Origin: Sepiola atlantica | Lineage: Eukaryota > Mollusca > Cephalopoda > Sepiida > Sepiolidae | Direction of reading: 5' to 3' | Assembly: GCA_963556195.1 (NCBI GenBank) | Contig: OY744525.1 | Location: forward strand, 80,696,040 to 80,760,039 | Length of the DNA: 64,000 nt | Shown: positions 12,371-23,149 of the stretch, one piece after another | How positions within the stretch are numbered: the first letter of the stretch is position 1 | Layout of the letters: every line of letters begins with the position of its first letter | The notes under the pieces: generated by a model | The model's database searches: none | What the model was told of the DNA's origin: nothing | Seen by the model: only the letters and a program-made list of their open reading frames with translations | Program-made: the position numbers and the translations under genes

Positions 12371-12700
12371 GTGACCATACAATTCTTCTGCACACATCTC
12401 CCTATACTATCCAGATTTAATTTTCCTCTGAGGTCATCAGATCTACGACTCACATTACACATCGTATCATTCTCATATAATTTCTCTCCATGCAACACAT
12501 ATCCTCAACCGTCACTGTCTAGGTTTCACTTCCATAGATCATCACACTGCGTACACATGTCTGATAAACTATTCTCTTGGTTGAAAGTGATAACGCTCTG
12601 CTGGTTAGTAATAGCAGAAGTTCCCTGGACTTACTCCATCCACTCCTAACTGTTGCAATCACACTAGCAACTACTTCACCTTTTGCTCAAATGTATCAGC
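12371..12700 (-). pseudogene. RTE-like LINE, upstream part of split copy
   Basis: Matches 985-1290 (for example CACACATCTCCCTATACTAT and CTCTGCTGGTTAGTAAT on the plus strand). It encodes decayed RT C-terminal sequence on the minus strand. It joins 11234 once the inserted element is discounted. Confidence 0.7.
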
Positions 12701-12842
12701 AAAGTAAAACTCCTCGACAACCAGCTGATGTTAGTACCACTGCCTTTTATTTAAGAGGGGGAGCGGATGCCCCCACGCTGTCACTGGAAAAATAAAAATA
12801 AGATTTTTTATTTCAGGGTTGAGCTATATAAATATAACATAA

Positions 12843-13205
12843 AACGATCATCCACTTTCTGGCAAGAAGCGTTATTGATCGCTCAGTTTGTGATCACACA
12901 GCGTCGGAAAGAACAAGTAACTATTTTGTTTGTATTTCCAAAAATGGTTGCCATTTATAAAAATATGTTTTTTTTTGTATTGCCATGCCGAACTTACAAT
13001 TACTGTCAGGGTTAATGAAGGGCATGTTTTTTAAAAGCCTTGCTTTCTTTCTACTGAAAATATACGGGAGGAGTGGGGTCCACAAAAAACAACTAGTAGT
13101 AGTTCTGAAAAAAAAAAAAAAAAATGTTACCCACTTTGGAAATACAAATAAAATGGTTATTCGTTCTGTCAGTGTTGTCAAGAAATGGATGATCATTTTA
13201 CGTTA
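12843..13205. repeat. foldback element
   Basis: CGATCATCCACTTTCTGGCA and AAGAACAAGTAACTATTTTG (left) pair with the right-arm block GGAAATACAAATAAAATGG ... GAAATGGATGATCATTTTACG. Arms are about 70-100 bp. Confidence 0.7.
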
Positions 13206-13849
13206 AATCTATATAGTAAAGTGTTTTCCGCAGCGCTATCAAGGCAAATTAGTCCATCGTGCAAATATCAATTTGTTTTGAATTGTTTTAATTTGAATAC
13301 CTTTGGAGCCGTCATATAAAAAATAATTACTTCGGCAATATTCTATATAGTATATCCCATTAGTATGTTTAATTTGTAATACATTTCAATTTAATTTTTA
13401 ATAAACATACCCTCCCTTAACCACTAACCGCAAATCCGGATGCCCCCCCACACACACACACACAAACCAGAAGAAACGAGAGAGAAAGAGAGAGAGATTA
13501 TCAAAAATAAATATTTATTTGCAAAATAATCTGCAAAAATCAGGAATTAATACTTGCACAAATTTGCACGGTGGACAAATTTTCCCTTTCACTGCGAAAA
13601 ACAGACAAAACAAATTACAAAATGGGAGATAATTGCTTCGATATACCCTTCAATTTTCCCCCCAGGTAATTACAAGATGTTGACTTGTAATCGTATGAGA
13701 TAAAAAACGGAATCTCATTTTTATTTTTCCATGAAAGCGTTGGGGCAAAGGGTAGAATTTTACCCATTTTTCGTTTTTTGTTGTTGCGTTTCCTTAAGAT
13801 GTGGACAGTCAGTGATATTTTCGATTTGCCTATTTGAACCTTTCCCAAT

Positions 13850-14342
13850 TGAATGTCGGCAATTGTGCAGTATAGTTAAGAAAAAGAGGGGTGAGAAAAA
13901 AAAAGAGGGGTGAGAAAAAAAAAAAAGGGGTGAGAAAAAACAAAACAAATTTACAACAAATAACTTAACACAAGAAAATTTAATCTATCAACTTGCATAG
14001 CTTTTCCGTTTTTGCACTTTTTAAGTGTTTTTTTTTTTTCAAATCGTGTATTGTTGCCTCGGAGGCTTGTAAAAAAACGGATTAAAGATGACGCGACTAT
14101 GCAAGCCTTCACACAGTTACTGGAGTCGGCCATTTGGAATTCAAACTCACAATATTAGATTTAAACGAATATATTAAATTGAAATAAAATAGCTTTCAAA
14201 GAATTTAGAATGCACAAAACAAATTATGCAGGTAGGTAGAAAAGTAACTTTTATTGCCTTTGGTTACAGTTATTTGTTAAATATTTGGTTTTGCTTTCGC
14301 CCCTTTTTTGTTAACTATACTGCACAATCGCCGGGATTTCTC
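13850..14342. repeat. foldback element with internal 20-bp tandem repeat
   Basis: CGGCAATTGTGCAGTATAGT (13856-13875) pairs with ACTATACTGCACAATCGCCG near 14314-14333. Three GAGGGGTGAGAAAAAA-type units lie next to the left arm (13884-13940). Confidence 0.7.
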
Positions 14343-14344
14343 AT

Positions 14345-15640
14345 TTGTTATTGAAACCCACCGAGTACATCACTATTGCAGTAACTCCACCTAAATGGCC
14401 TATTAAAAATGGTATTCTATGTCGCAGAGAATGTACACAAAACGTCAAAAGTTACTTGAGACATGTATTGCTGATGCAGCACACACCCCTCTCTTTTCGG
14501 GGGGGGGGGGGGGGTAGCAAGTACATGTGAAAGGGATTTGATGAGACCTCCACCCTTTTGTATGTACTATTAATTCCCTAGTTGAAAAAAATGGTTATGG
14601 TGGTAGGGACGACACCGCACACTGATTTTGGTTTTAGCATTACAAAAAGAAGCCAGAAAGGTTTTGCGTTGTTTGGATCAATAAGAAGCAATTTTTTAAT
14701 TGTCTTTACGGATAAAATATTTTTCAAAGAGATTTATCATAATAACGTCAGTTAAAATTGATTGTATTTGAAAAATAATCTAAATTTGATCTCGAACTTC
14801 AGAAAAATTTGTTATCTTGAACTTTTCAACTTTAAGATGACTGCCATTGAAACTACATTAATATAACCTAATTATTACGGTATTGTTTGAACCAAATTGT
14901 TATAAAACTAGAACTAACTTGATTAAGATAATATTGTTTTAAGGCAAATGTTAAGATTAGAAGCGGGTTAAGATTTTTCGAAAATGCGGTATAAAATAGG
15001 CAATTTTTTTTTAAGATTACGACATGGAGGTAAAATCAACTCAGTATTAGGTAAAAACAACAATTTTTAACACTTGTTAAAATATGACGCCATATTGAAA
15101 ATAAGCCGATGTACTATCAAACATGGCGTAATTTAGGAAATACTAAATAGAATTTAATCCTTGACATATCATTTCTATCGCCCTTTCGAATATCTTAATC
15201 CACCTCTAACCTTAACGTTTGCCAAAATATCCATTCCGTCATGACCGTCGTATCTCAATTCATAAATTTCGAATTCGTGTTACTGTTAATCCTCCAAAAA
15301 TGCCTCCATTATATTTGGTTATGAAAAGTTTTGTTTTTTTATTTATTAATTTAACGCAAAATGCGTTACAAACATTTGTTTTTACTTATTTTGTTGGCCT
15401 GGAAGTTTTATTCATTTATTTTGTTTGTTAACGCAAACTATTATGACCATATTTCAATTTTTTCTTTGTGATGAGTGCACAGAAGAGGCTAATTTTTTTT
15501 TCTTCTAAGTTATTTAACGCAAATTGTGATAATTTGTTCTTTGTAAAAAAAAAAGGGTAATGGTTGAAACTTTGTTGTTTTTTTTTGGGGGGGGGGGGCG
15601 TAAGGCGCAGCCTGTAGAGGCTAGACATTTAAGGTAGGGG
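14345..15640. other. no gene seen
   Basis: AT-rich, with G14-type runs near 14500 and G10 near 15588. Nothing recognised. Confidence 0.55.
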
Positions 15641-15892
15641 CGTTAAAGAGCTCCACTCGTTCGCAGTTTCTGTTTCATGGGCAAACAAGTGTGTTCGGAG
15701 TTCATTTGGCCATCTTTTCTGGCCGTGCTCGATGAGTGGGAGGCAAAGGAATGGCCAGAGGATGAGGGACAACTGGCGTTTGCATGGGACTGTAACAGTC
15801 ATAAATTAGATTTACTCACATTTCTCTCCAGTCGCTCTATAGCATTAAGTATGGCCAATGTAATCTGTTGACTGGTGTCTCCGGCTGTAGCA
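15641..15892 (-). pseudogene. downstream part of the split ORF
   Basis: Continues the frame of 19265-19420: about 29 codons including GDTSQQITLAILNAIERLER, a heptad-like amphipathic stretch, then one TGA, then about 50 further open codons (SHANASCPSSSGHSF...) to TAA. A GTGAGT just before the TGA could be a splice donor, but the following CAG is too close for a normal intron. Function unknown. Confidence 0.45.
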
Positions 15893-16251
15893 GGCCCATT
15901 CCATGAAAAGTGGTCCTATGATGGTGTAAATTTTTTTTAAGAATTCATGACTGGCACTTATTTATATGAAAACTAGAAAGGTTGAAGTATCTCTTTTTGG
16001 CCTTGGAGTGCTTTTTAACGTTTTATTTTTTTATACGGCTTATCTGAAAACCATAAAACCTCTGCCGTATAAATACATCTTTTTTCACTCTTTTTTAATG
16101 GATTTATTTGGGTATATAAAAGCTTAAAAAATCTCTTAAACAGCATTCATACATAAGTTCAGACATTTATCTGAGTGTACATCAATAAGATAGAGGTATT
16201 TTTACAGAGCAATACCTCTTATACGTGATAATTGAAAGGTCACTTTGCTCT

Positions 16252-16265
16252 GTCACGTACGTGAC
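16252..16265. promoter_or_regulatory. subterminal palindrome, site L1
   Basis: Perfect 14-bp palindrome GTCACGTACGTGAC in the left part of the transposon. Repeated subterminal motifs of this kind usually bind the element's own transposase; that role is inferred. Confidence 0.7.
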
Positions 16266-16418
16266 CCATCAGAGATATAAGTTTTGCTAGCATAAAAGGT
16301 TTATGGAATAGACAGTTCACATTTTTTTTTACAAAGCAAGTATACTGATACCATCCTTGAGCCAAAATGTCAAGTAACTACAACCAATTGCTTTAGAAAA
16401 AAGCACATACATAATTCT

Positions 16419-16445
16419 GTCACGTACGTGACAGATGTATGTGAC
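16419..16445. promoter_or_regulatory. subterminal palindrome, site L2 with half-site
   Basis: GTCACGTACGTGAC at 16419-16432, followed four bases later by a half-site GTATGTGAC at 16437-16445. Confidence 0.7.
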
Positions 16446-16562
16446 AGAGATGAATTTTCAAGCATTTTTTTTAGTTTGCCTGTTAACAATCTTGGCTGGA
16501 ATTAATTTGAGCATTCAAATATTCATAAAACTGTATTGCAGGTTCATAAAGGCCCAGTCTCG

Positions 16563-16576
16563 GTCACGTACGTAAC
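16563..16576. promoter_or_regulatory. subterminal site L3
   Basis: GTCACGTACGTAAC, one base from the perfect palindrome. It lies 12 bp inside a TIR-like GGCCCAGTCT at 16551, and its inner flank matches, inverted, the flank of site R3 at the right end. Confidence 0.65.
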
Positions 16577-16817
16577 CGACCATTCAGATGCATTTTTTCA
16601 GTTGTGAAATAATACTTTGCTCAGAATAAACTCTTTCTAATCAAAACTATGTGTCTTATTAACATAATTAAGTATAAATATTTAATGAACTTGCTAATAA
16701 AGATAGAATTGATGAACAAATTGTTAGGCCTTGACAAAATAAGCTAATGTACATATTCAAATAAAAAAATGTGTACCGTATTAATGCATGATATCAGTGA
16801 CAAAAAAAATAGCACAT

Positions 16818-18706
16818 TTAAATAAGATTAACTTTATTGAATCTGAATTGCCCCCTTCTGCCAACAGGCTCAGGGGGATTAATTTTCCCCTGTATTTTTT
16901 CATTAGGGTAGAATATTTCATCAGGTGTTGCTGGCCACTTCCAGAACCGTGCAAATATCCTGTGCATCACATTCACTTTTACATCATCCACACCAACAAT
17001 TACAACCTCACCAGGATAATTCTTTCCATTATATTGAACAATCACCCAATCACCTACAGCTAAAGATTCTTTCATACAACTTCTCAAATTCACATAGCCT
17101 TTCACTACACCCAATTCTTCCTCCATCAAACTTGATCTATACAAATGTACACCATCATTTTTATGAACTACGCAGTGAGTTCTTTTGATACCAGGGGCAT
17201 CTTTTACATCATCCCATGGGTTTTCTTCAGTAATAGTTGCTTCAATCTCTTCTGCACTCACATGGATTGGGGTGGTGGATGGCACTACTTTAATCACGGT
17301 TGAAAAAAAGTCCATGGAATTTTGTACGACAGTTCTCCTAGCCATGACTTCTTTTTGCACCATTGTTGATTTGGCTAGGCCACCAATACCATCAACCACA
17401 CCCTTTCCATGTGAAGTTGCAAAGTACTGCCATGATATTTTACAGTTCAATTTAGAGTGTAAAATTTCTACTAATTTCATCATATATTTATTTTTAAACT
17501 CACTTGACGGCCCATCAGTGAAAATAGCTAGTTTTTTTTACCAATACCAATATTTTTTTCCTTGATAAAAGGCACAAGTTTTTGAAAACAAAGTATATAT
17601 GGTATCTTTATTTTTGTCACTTTCTGTTATTCCAATGAATGACCGACATTTATCTTTGTTATCAAAAAGGGGCATAGTAAAAAGATTTACATTATTACGT
17701 CCCCACAGTGCAATGTGGCTTTCATCCTGATACTCACGAGACACCCACTTTTGTTCACAATTCTCAGATGATTATTCTCATCAAACTCCCATTCTTCCCA
17801 GACTATCTCCTTGCTATCATGCTCATCAAACAATAATAATTGGTCATTTGCACATTTGTCACACACACCTTTCCAACAATCACCATTCATAGTCTCACTA
17901 TCACACAATATGTCATTTCAAAAATTGAGGTCATATATTTGGCCACAAGCGGTCATTTTCTTAAGAAAATTTTCATGCAATCTGCACTTGCATTGTTCAT
18001 TAGGAAAGTTCTTCATTGTAAGTACATGTTTTAGCCTCAGTGTACAAAAACTGGAGAAATAAATAGTGATATCTGGGTGAGTGTTTTTGAACAAAGCATA
18101 TGCTTCTTTTAAATACATTTGCAGGTAAAGTCTAGGCTTTGTCCTTTTCTCTCCATTTTCCCACACAACCATTGTTTTTATACCTGGACTCGTATACACA
18201 ATGTCCATACTTTAAAAAAAATCCTGGACCGTTCTTACAGTATCTTCTGACAATCCATTTCCATGGGTTCTTAAATTGTTTTCGGCCTTTATGGCCAAAC
18301 TTTCTCCAATACATTTTGCCATCCCCCACACTACAGCTTTTCGTTTTCGAGGACTGGTAGGAAGGGCCCTCTCAGCCTTTCTGACAGCCTTCCCATACGA
18401 TTGTGGCGATCTATAGGATTTACTTGGTGTACTAGTAGCTGTAGTTGGTGGCTTTTCTGCATTTGCTTTAAGAAGCCGCGACTTTCTCTTCCTGTCTCGA
18501 CTTTTCTTCTTGTACTCTGCAAGTTCAAGATTAGTCATTGCATTTACTGTATTTGCCTTGACAGCTTTCAATCTTAAATTTTCTTTCTGTTGAAAATTTG
18601 GATCTAACAGTTTTCATTATGCTCTGAGATTTCTCATCCTTTCTGCTGATGTAAGCCTTTTTCTTTTTGCTGGAGCAGGGACACATGCTTGTTGACAGTC
18701 AGCCAT
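16818..18706 (-). pseudogene. transposase of the 3.37-kb element, frameshifted
   Basis: The likely start is ATG at 18706 (MADCQQACVPAPAKRKRLTS), giving a basic N-terminus, then a stop. Further pieces follow in shifting frames. 18212-18571 is basic and Lys/Arg-rich (AEYKKKSRDRKRKSR). 17918-18208 ends in a CKCRLHENF-type Cys segment. 17687-17908 has CWKGVCDKCAND, a Cys-rich possible zinc-binding site. 17538-17770 has SENCEQKW...EYQDESHIALW. 16818-17530 contains TDGPSSEFKNKYM and ATSHGKGVVDGIGG and is the longest intact part (221 codons). These motifs match a family of metazoan transposase-like proteins I recognise but cannot name with certainty. The Asp of TDGPSS is a plausible catalytic residue. 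Frame breaks, and an apparent deletion between the Cys-rich and SEN segments, make this a dead copy. Confidence 0.75.
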
Positions 18707-18869
18707 CTTGGTTGAAAAAGGAAGTTACTAAGGAATATCACTCTTAAATAAGGGGAAAAAGCAGGGGACATAACTCTAAAATCAAATATTCTCAATGGTT
18801 ACAATAATAAATAAACAGTAGCAAAATAAACAGTAACTAAATCAACTTTTCAAGCTTGCAATTCAGACC

Positions 18870-18883
18870 GTAACGTATGTGAC
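18870..18883. promoter_or_regulatory. subterminal site R1
   Basis: GTAACGTATGTGAC, a variant of the palindromic motif on the right side, upstream of the transposase start. Confidence 0.6.
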
Positions 18884-19058
18884 CCAACTCAAATCCAATT
18901 TGTGCTTGATTGGAGATGTGCAGAGACTTGAAATTTTCGCGAGTCAAAATTTACACATATTTCCCTTTGGAAAATGGTTATTTCATTTTGTAGAACCTTG
19001 ATAATTCACAGAAAATTGCTGACATAAAGTAAAATTTGAAAATGCTCATTTGTGTGGC

Positions 19059-19072
19059 GTCACATACGTTAC
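19059..19072. promoter_or_regulatory. subterminal site R2
   Basis: GTCACATACGTTAC, a second right-side copy of the motif. Confidence 0.6.
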
Positions 19073-19238
19073 CCAATCTAGTGAGCATTTTAAATATGAA
19101 GATTTGTTAAAATCAATGAAAACTGAAATTATTTAGACAGAGAAATGATTGAAGTTTGTTGTCAGACACATATTTTGATTAGAAAGTGAGTATTGTAGAC
19201 ACAGTATTATCTCAAAGTTGAAAAAATGCATCTGAATG

Positions 19239-19252
19239 GTCACATACGTGAG
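19239..19252. promoter_or_regulatory. subterminal site R3
   Basis: GTCACATACGTGAG, 2 bp from the right terminal inverted repeat. Confidence 0.6.
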
Positions 19253-19264
19253 CCGGAATGGGCC

Positions 19265-19440
19265 AGCAGAGAAAGAAGAGACTTCAGCCTGTGGATGACG
19301 GTGAGAAATGGGGTTAGGTTTATTAGCACAATCCATCACTTTATCTGCCGACGAAGCCACTACATCGACAGAGCTTGTCTCCACCATAGGCGCCAGTATT
19401 GCCTTCAACTCATGCAGCATCCTTGAAAAGAAAAGCTCTT
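19265..19440 (-). pseudogene. upstream part of an ORF split by the transposon
   Basis: The minus strand reads from ATG at 19420 (MLHELKAILAPMVETSSVDV) to the transposon edge. A pyrimidine tract ending in CAG-like TTTTCAAG precedes the ATG and resembles a splice acceptor. The frame continues on the far side of the transposon at 15892 once the element and one AGCA copy are discounted. I do not recognise the product. It could be a gene of an older transposon or a host exon. Confidence 0.5.
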
Positions 19441-19458
19441 TTATGAGAGTACTATTCG

Positions 19459-20091
19459 CTATCAGTGTCCCTGTGAGCTGTGGCAGGGCGCATTGATATC
19501 ATTAGTTCCTTAAGGGTGGCACTTTTACCCCCCGTCCACCCCCGGTACCCCAGCATTTTGGCTCACGTGACTCAATCTTATAGACAGAATAATCTTCCGT
19601 ATTAACAATTAGCATATATCCCCCCCACCCCAATACATTTTTTTTTGTTTATTAATTATTTACCCTACGAAATAGAATGAAGATTGATGGATTTTCCGCA
19701 AACGGAAGACTATTCTGTTTATAAGTGACTACGATTGAGTCACGTGAGCCCAAATTCTGGCGGCAGCGAGAGTGCGGGGGTTGGGCGGCGGTTTGCCGAA
19801 AATCCATCAACCTTCATTCTATTTCATAAGGTAACAAAATAATAAACAAAAAAATGTATTGGGGGGGGGGGGAATATACGCTAATTGTTAATACGGAAGA
19901 CTATTCTGTTTATAAGTGACTACGATTGAGTCACCAGAGCCTAAATGCTGGCGCCGGAGGGTCGCGGGAGATAAAAGTGCTGCCGGTTCCTTAAGGGAAC
20001 TCAAATAGTCCCTTAGGGAACTAATGATATCAAAGCGCCCTGCGAGCTGATTGGCCACACCAGCTCACAGGGACACTGACACGCATTACAA
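19459..20091. mobile_element. complex foldback element
   Basis: Ends are inverted: CAGTGTCCCTGTGAGCTG near 19464 and CAGCTCACAGGGACACTG near 20073. Inner blocks (GATATCATTAGTTCC, ACGGAAGACTATTCTG, GAGTCACGTGAGCCC) recur two or three times in both orientations. The CAGTG start resembles hAT ends, but I see no convincing target duplication. No coding capacity. Confidence 0.75.
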
Positions 20092-20456
20092 AGTAAATCT
20101 AATTTATGAATGCTACAGAACCACAAATACAAAAAAAGTGATTATTTGCTAAAAAAAATTAAGTTCGACCTCTGAAAAAAGGTGCCCTTGCGTATAGAAA
20201 AAAATGTTCGGCAGACAGGGCATGTCCAAACGAAGCCATGAATGTTCTTACAAAAAGGTAGTCTTTTCTGTGCTTTGATTAAAAAAATAAATAAATACGG
20301 TCATAAAGACAGTAAAAAAATACGTTCAAACCATTTTACGTTAAAGAAAAAGTAAATAAATAAAACTTCCGAGCCAAAAACAAACGTTTGTAAACACATA
20401 TTGTGGTGCTTGTTAGGCCTCTCTTTAAAAAAATACCTAAAAAATGTATAAACTTT

Positions 20457-20745
20457 CTTATGTACTTACGTGGTAGCTGAAAAGATAACTGTACACCAAA
20501 AATTACGCAAATTCATCCAGTATTTATTAAATAAAAAATAAAAAACGATTGTACATATATGTCGCCATTTTTCTTATATTTTGAGTTTTACGAAAGTTAT
20601 CTCCCTTGCCTAATCAGTAAGCTGAAATGTCTACCGATTCGTAAGATCGTTTTTTTCTTTCTAGTTAATAAATACTGGATGAATTTGCGTAATTTTTTCT
20701 GTACAATCTTATTTTAAGATAACACGTAAGTACATAACAAAGTTT
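20457..20745. repeat. foldback MITE, family A
   Basis: Left arm ATGTACTTACGTGGTAGC ... ATTACGCAAATTCATCCAGT; right arm ACTGGATGAATTTGCGTAAT ... ACACGTAAGTACATAA. The same motifs occur in 26505-26948. Confidence 0.8.
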
Positions 20746-20746
20746 G

Positions 20747-21425
20747 GTGCTTCTGCAGAGACGGGGGCCACTGTTTCGATCGATGGCGGCGGAAACTGCA
20801 GATCGTGATCGACGTAAAGAAATTTGATTTTGGGGGAGATAACTAATATTGGGTTAATTACTTTTTCACGAAATGGACGTAAACCGATTAAACTTTGAAG
20901 AGTTCTTGCATTTACTCGGGGATAATTGCAAAATTGTTGATTTTTTGCAAGCGCATAATTTAATTTCAGTTGGAAGTATTTTTGAACTGATCGCAGAATT
21001 GTACCCTGTTTAAAACTTCCCCCCCCACATTTATCGTTCAGTCAATTGTTTACTTTTTTTTTTTCAAATCAAAGTTTTACTTAGTTTTACTTATTACGTT
21101 TTTTTATTTCAATAAAAAGTTTGCTATTTATTTGATGTACATGTTTATCAAATATTTATTTAATTCGTTTTTTGTTAAATTTCAAATGTTTATCAAAGTT
21201 TTATTTATTTATTTGCTGTACATAATGTTTAATTTGTTTCAATAAATAAATGTTCATAATGTTAACTTATCCTCACTTGTCAATTCAACAGTTATCTTCC
21301 CCAAAATCAAATTTCTTTCCGTCGCTTACGTTTTCGGACGATTTCTCCCGAAGAGGAGTCGGCAGTTTCCGCCGCCATCGATCGAAACAGTGGCCCCGTC
21401 TCTGCAGAAGCACCCAAAGTGTATA
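20747..21425. repeat. foldback element
   Basis: Left arm GTGCTTCTGCAGAGACGGGG ... TCGATCGATGGCGGCGGAAA ... AAATTTGATTTTGGGG (20749-20838). Right arm is the inverse, CCCCAAAATCAAATTT ... GCCGCCATCGATCGA ... TCTGCAGAAGCACC (21299-21415). Spacer about 450 bp, unassigned. Confidence 0.8.
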
Positions 21426-21429
21426 CATC

Positions 21430-22745
21430 CCTTTAAATATTTTAATGTAATTGTGAAACTACAGAAGCACCCATATTGCGTTAAATAAAAATAAATATTT
21501 ATATCCAAATTATCAACAACAAAAAAACATGAAAGAATACACTTAAAAAACGAGATCAACAGTTTCTTTCGTGAAATAACTTAAATGCACAAAATTCGGG
21601 GACAAAAAACTGAAACGCTATCATCATTTTTAATGAGCGCGCTAATCTTCGAAAAAAAAAAGAAATGAAGGAAGTAGTGCCATAAGATTTTTTTACCAAT
21701 GTCTTCGTATGTTATTTCGTAACTTAATTACAGTTAAGAGTCAACAATTACATTATCGTGTTTATTGCCCGTTTTAAAATGATAATCGATCTTATTAAAT
21801 TGTCTCCCAAGAAGATCTACTTTAATTAGAAAGATATTGTCAGAATTTATTTGGCACAAAACCATGTTCTTTTCTAGATTGGTGATTCCAAGAAATAATG
21901 TTTATCTTTTATGTAGGAGCATAATTTTTTTAACATCTAATAAAAAGCCATTTATACTACGTAAAAATACAAACAAGTTACATAGGTAAGTAGAAAAATG
22001 TCTATTCTAGACATAAGTCAACTTTACTTGTTGCAAATTTATGTTTTTAAACTCTTTCTCGTTCTTTTTTTGGACCCCGTTCGCGCCTCTGCTGAGCGTC
22101 GTAACATATACCCATTTTTTTTAACCATTAGCTAACCCTTTGTCTTCAGATTGGGGGGATAAAATCGTAAACTGCTTCCTTCAGCCATTCTCGAGGCTGA
22201 CTACGTAAATACTGAACTTATTTGGGTGTCTACTGTCTATTCATTATAAGTACGGAAATTCGAATGGAATTTTGAAACCATTATAGTGCCAATTCGAAAT
22301 TAATATTTCTGGCTAGAATTATCTTTGACTTTAGACTTATGAGCACAAATGAACCGCCTTTCTAGGAGGAAACATTAATTTAAAAAAAGCAACATTAAAA
22401 ACGATCCTGAAATAATGGAAATGCAATGAATATTGATGAGTATAGCCATTTCAAAATAGCTTACCGAAGTGAATCCATGTCAGTCAAATTTGTCTTCGGG
22501 GAAGATTTGCCAGCTGACTTCATCATTAGAAACTTACCTCTTCACTTTGCTTAAACGTTTAACGTAAAAATGTCCCTTTTTGCTCGAAATTCCGAAAAGA
22601 CGTTTGAAAGCCGGAATTATTTTGGCTGAAAACCAGTCAAAATATAAAGTAAACTTACATAGAAAAATGTTAACATTTCAACAAGTTCTCCCTGAAAATT
22701 TGGCGCGTGGTCAGATTTAGCGTTCGAAATTATTGAGAACTTTAA
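21430..22745. other. mostly unassigned
   Basis: Apart from the repeat at 21925-22112, AT-rich sequence with no frame or repeat I can name. Confidence 0.5.
21925..22112 (+). repeat. dispersed repeat, copy 1
   Basis: CATCTAATAAAAAGCCATTT, CATAGGTAAGTAGAAAA and TTGGACCCCGTTCGCG recur in the same orientation at 24915-25120. Confidence 0.7.
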
Positions 22746-23149
22746 TCTGGCTACTTCCGGTTTCTCATTTCAATTGTTTTTTTGCAACATGAAAATAAAA
22801 TATAACAATCGTGATTATAACCAGAAACAAATGTTGCGGAAGGCCGATCAAACCAAAAACAAAAACTGCTGATGGGAAATTGCACCATGGAGTTCAATAG
22901 AGGCCGACTAACGGCAAATGAGAGGTATCATTGAATTGACGTAGAAATCGATGAAAGACATTACTTTCCCCAAGTTTCTTTTCATTTCTTTTTAAGAAAT
23001 TAAAATGAAAGTTTTCCGATTTCACAAAATTAAAAAAATATTTTATATTTTGGGGCATTTATAACGACAGCTAACAGAACGAAAAGGGTGTCAAAAAAAA
23101 AAATTAAATAAATAGGCAACAAATAAATGTTACGAAAGGCAGGATAAGT

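Larger units (their letters stand above)
15893..19264 (-). mobile_element. 3.37-kb DNA transposon with decayed transposase
   Basis: The ends are a perfect 10-bp inverted repeat, GGCCCATTCC at 15893-15902 and GGAATGGGCC at 19255-19264, flanked by AGCA at 15889-15892 and 19265-19268 (4-bp target duplication). Inside lie a minus-strand transposase remnant (about 16818-18706) and palindromic GTCACGTACGTGAC-like sites on both sides of it. Right-end sequence from 19264 inward matches, inverted, a left-internal block starting at 16551 (GGCCCAGTCT), so the left end carries an extra outer segment of about 650 bp. Four-base target duplications are known for Sola and Chapaev-type transposons. A Sola-like assignment is possible but not shown. 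Confidence 0.8.

Noticed and set aside
15677..15871. Plus-strand 64-codon frame
   Set aside because: Opposite the minus-strand frame that rejoins across the transposon, which is better supported.
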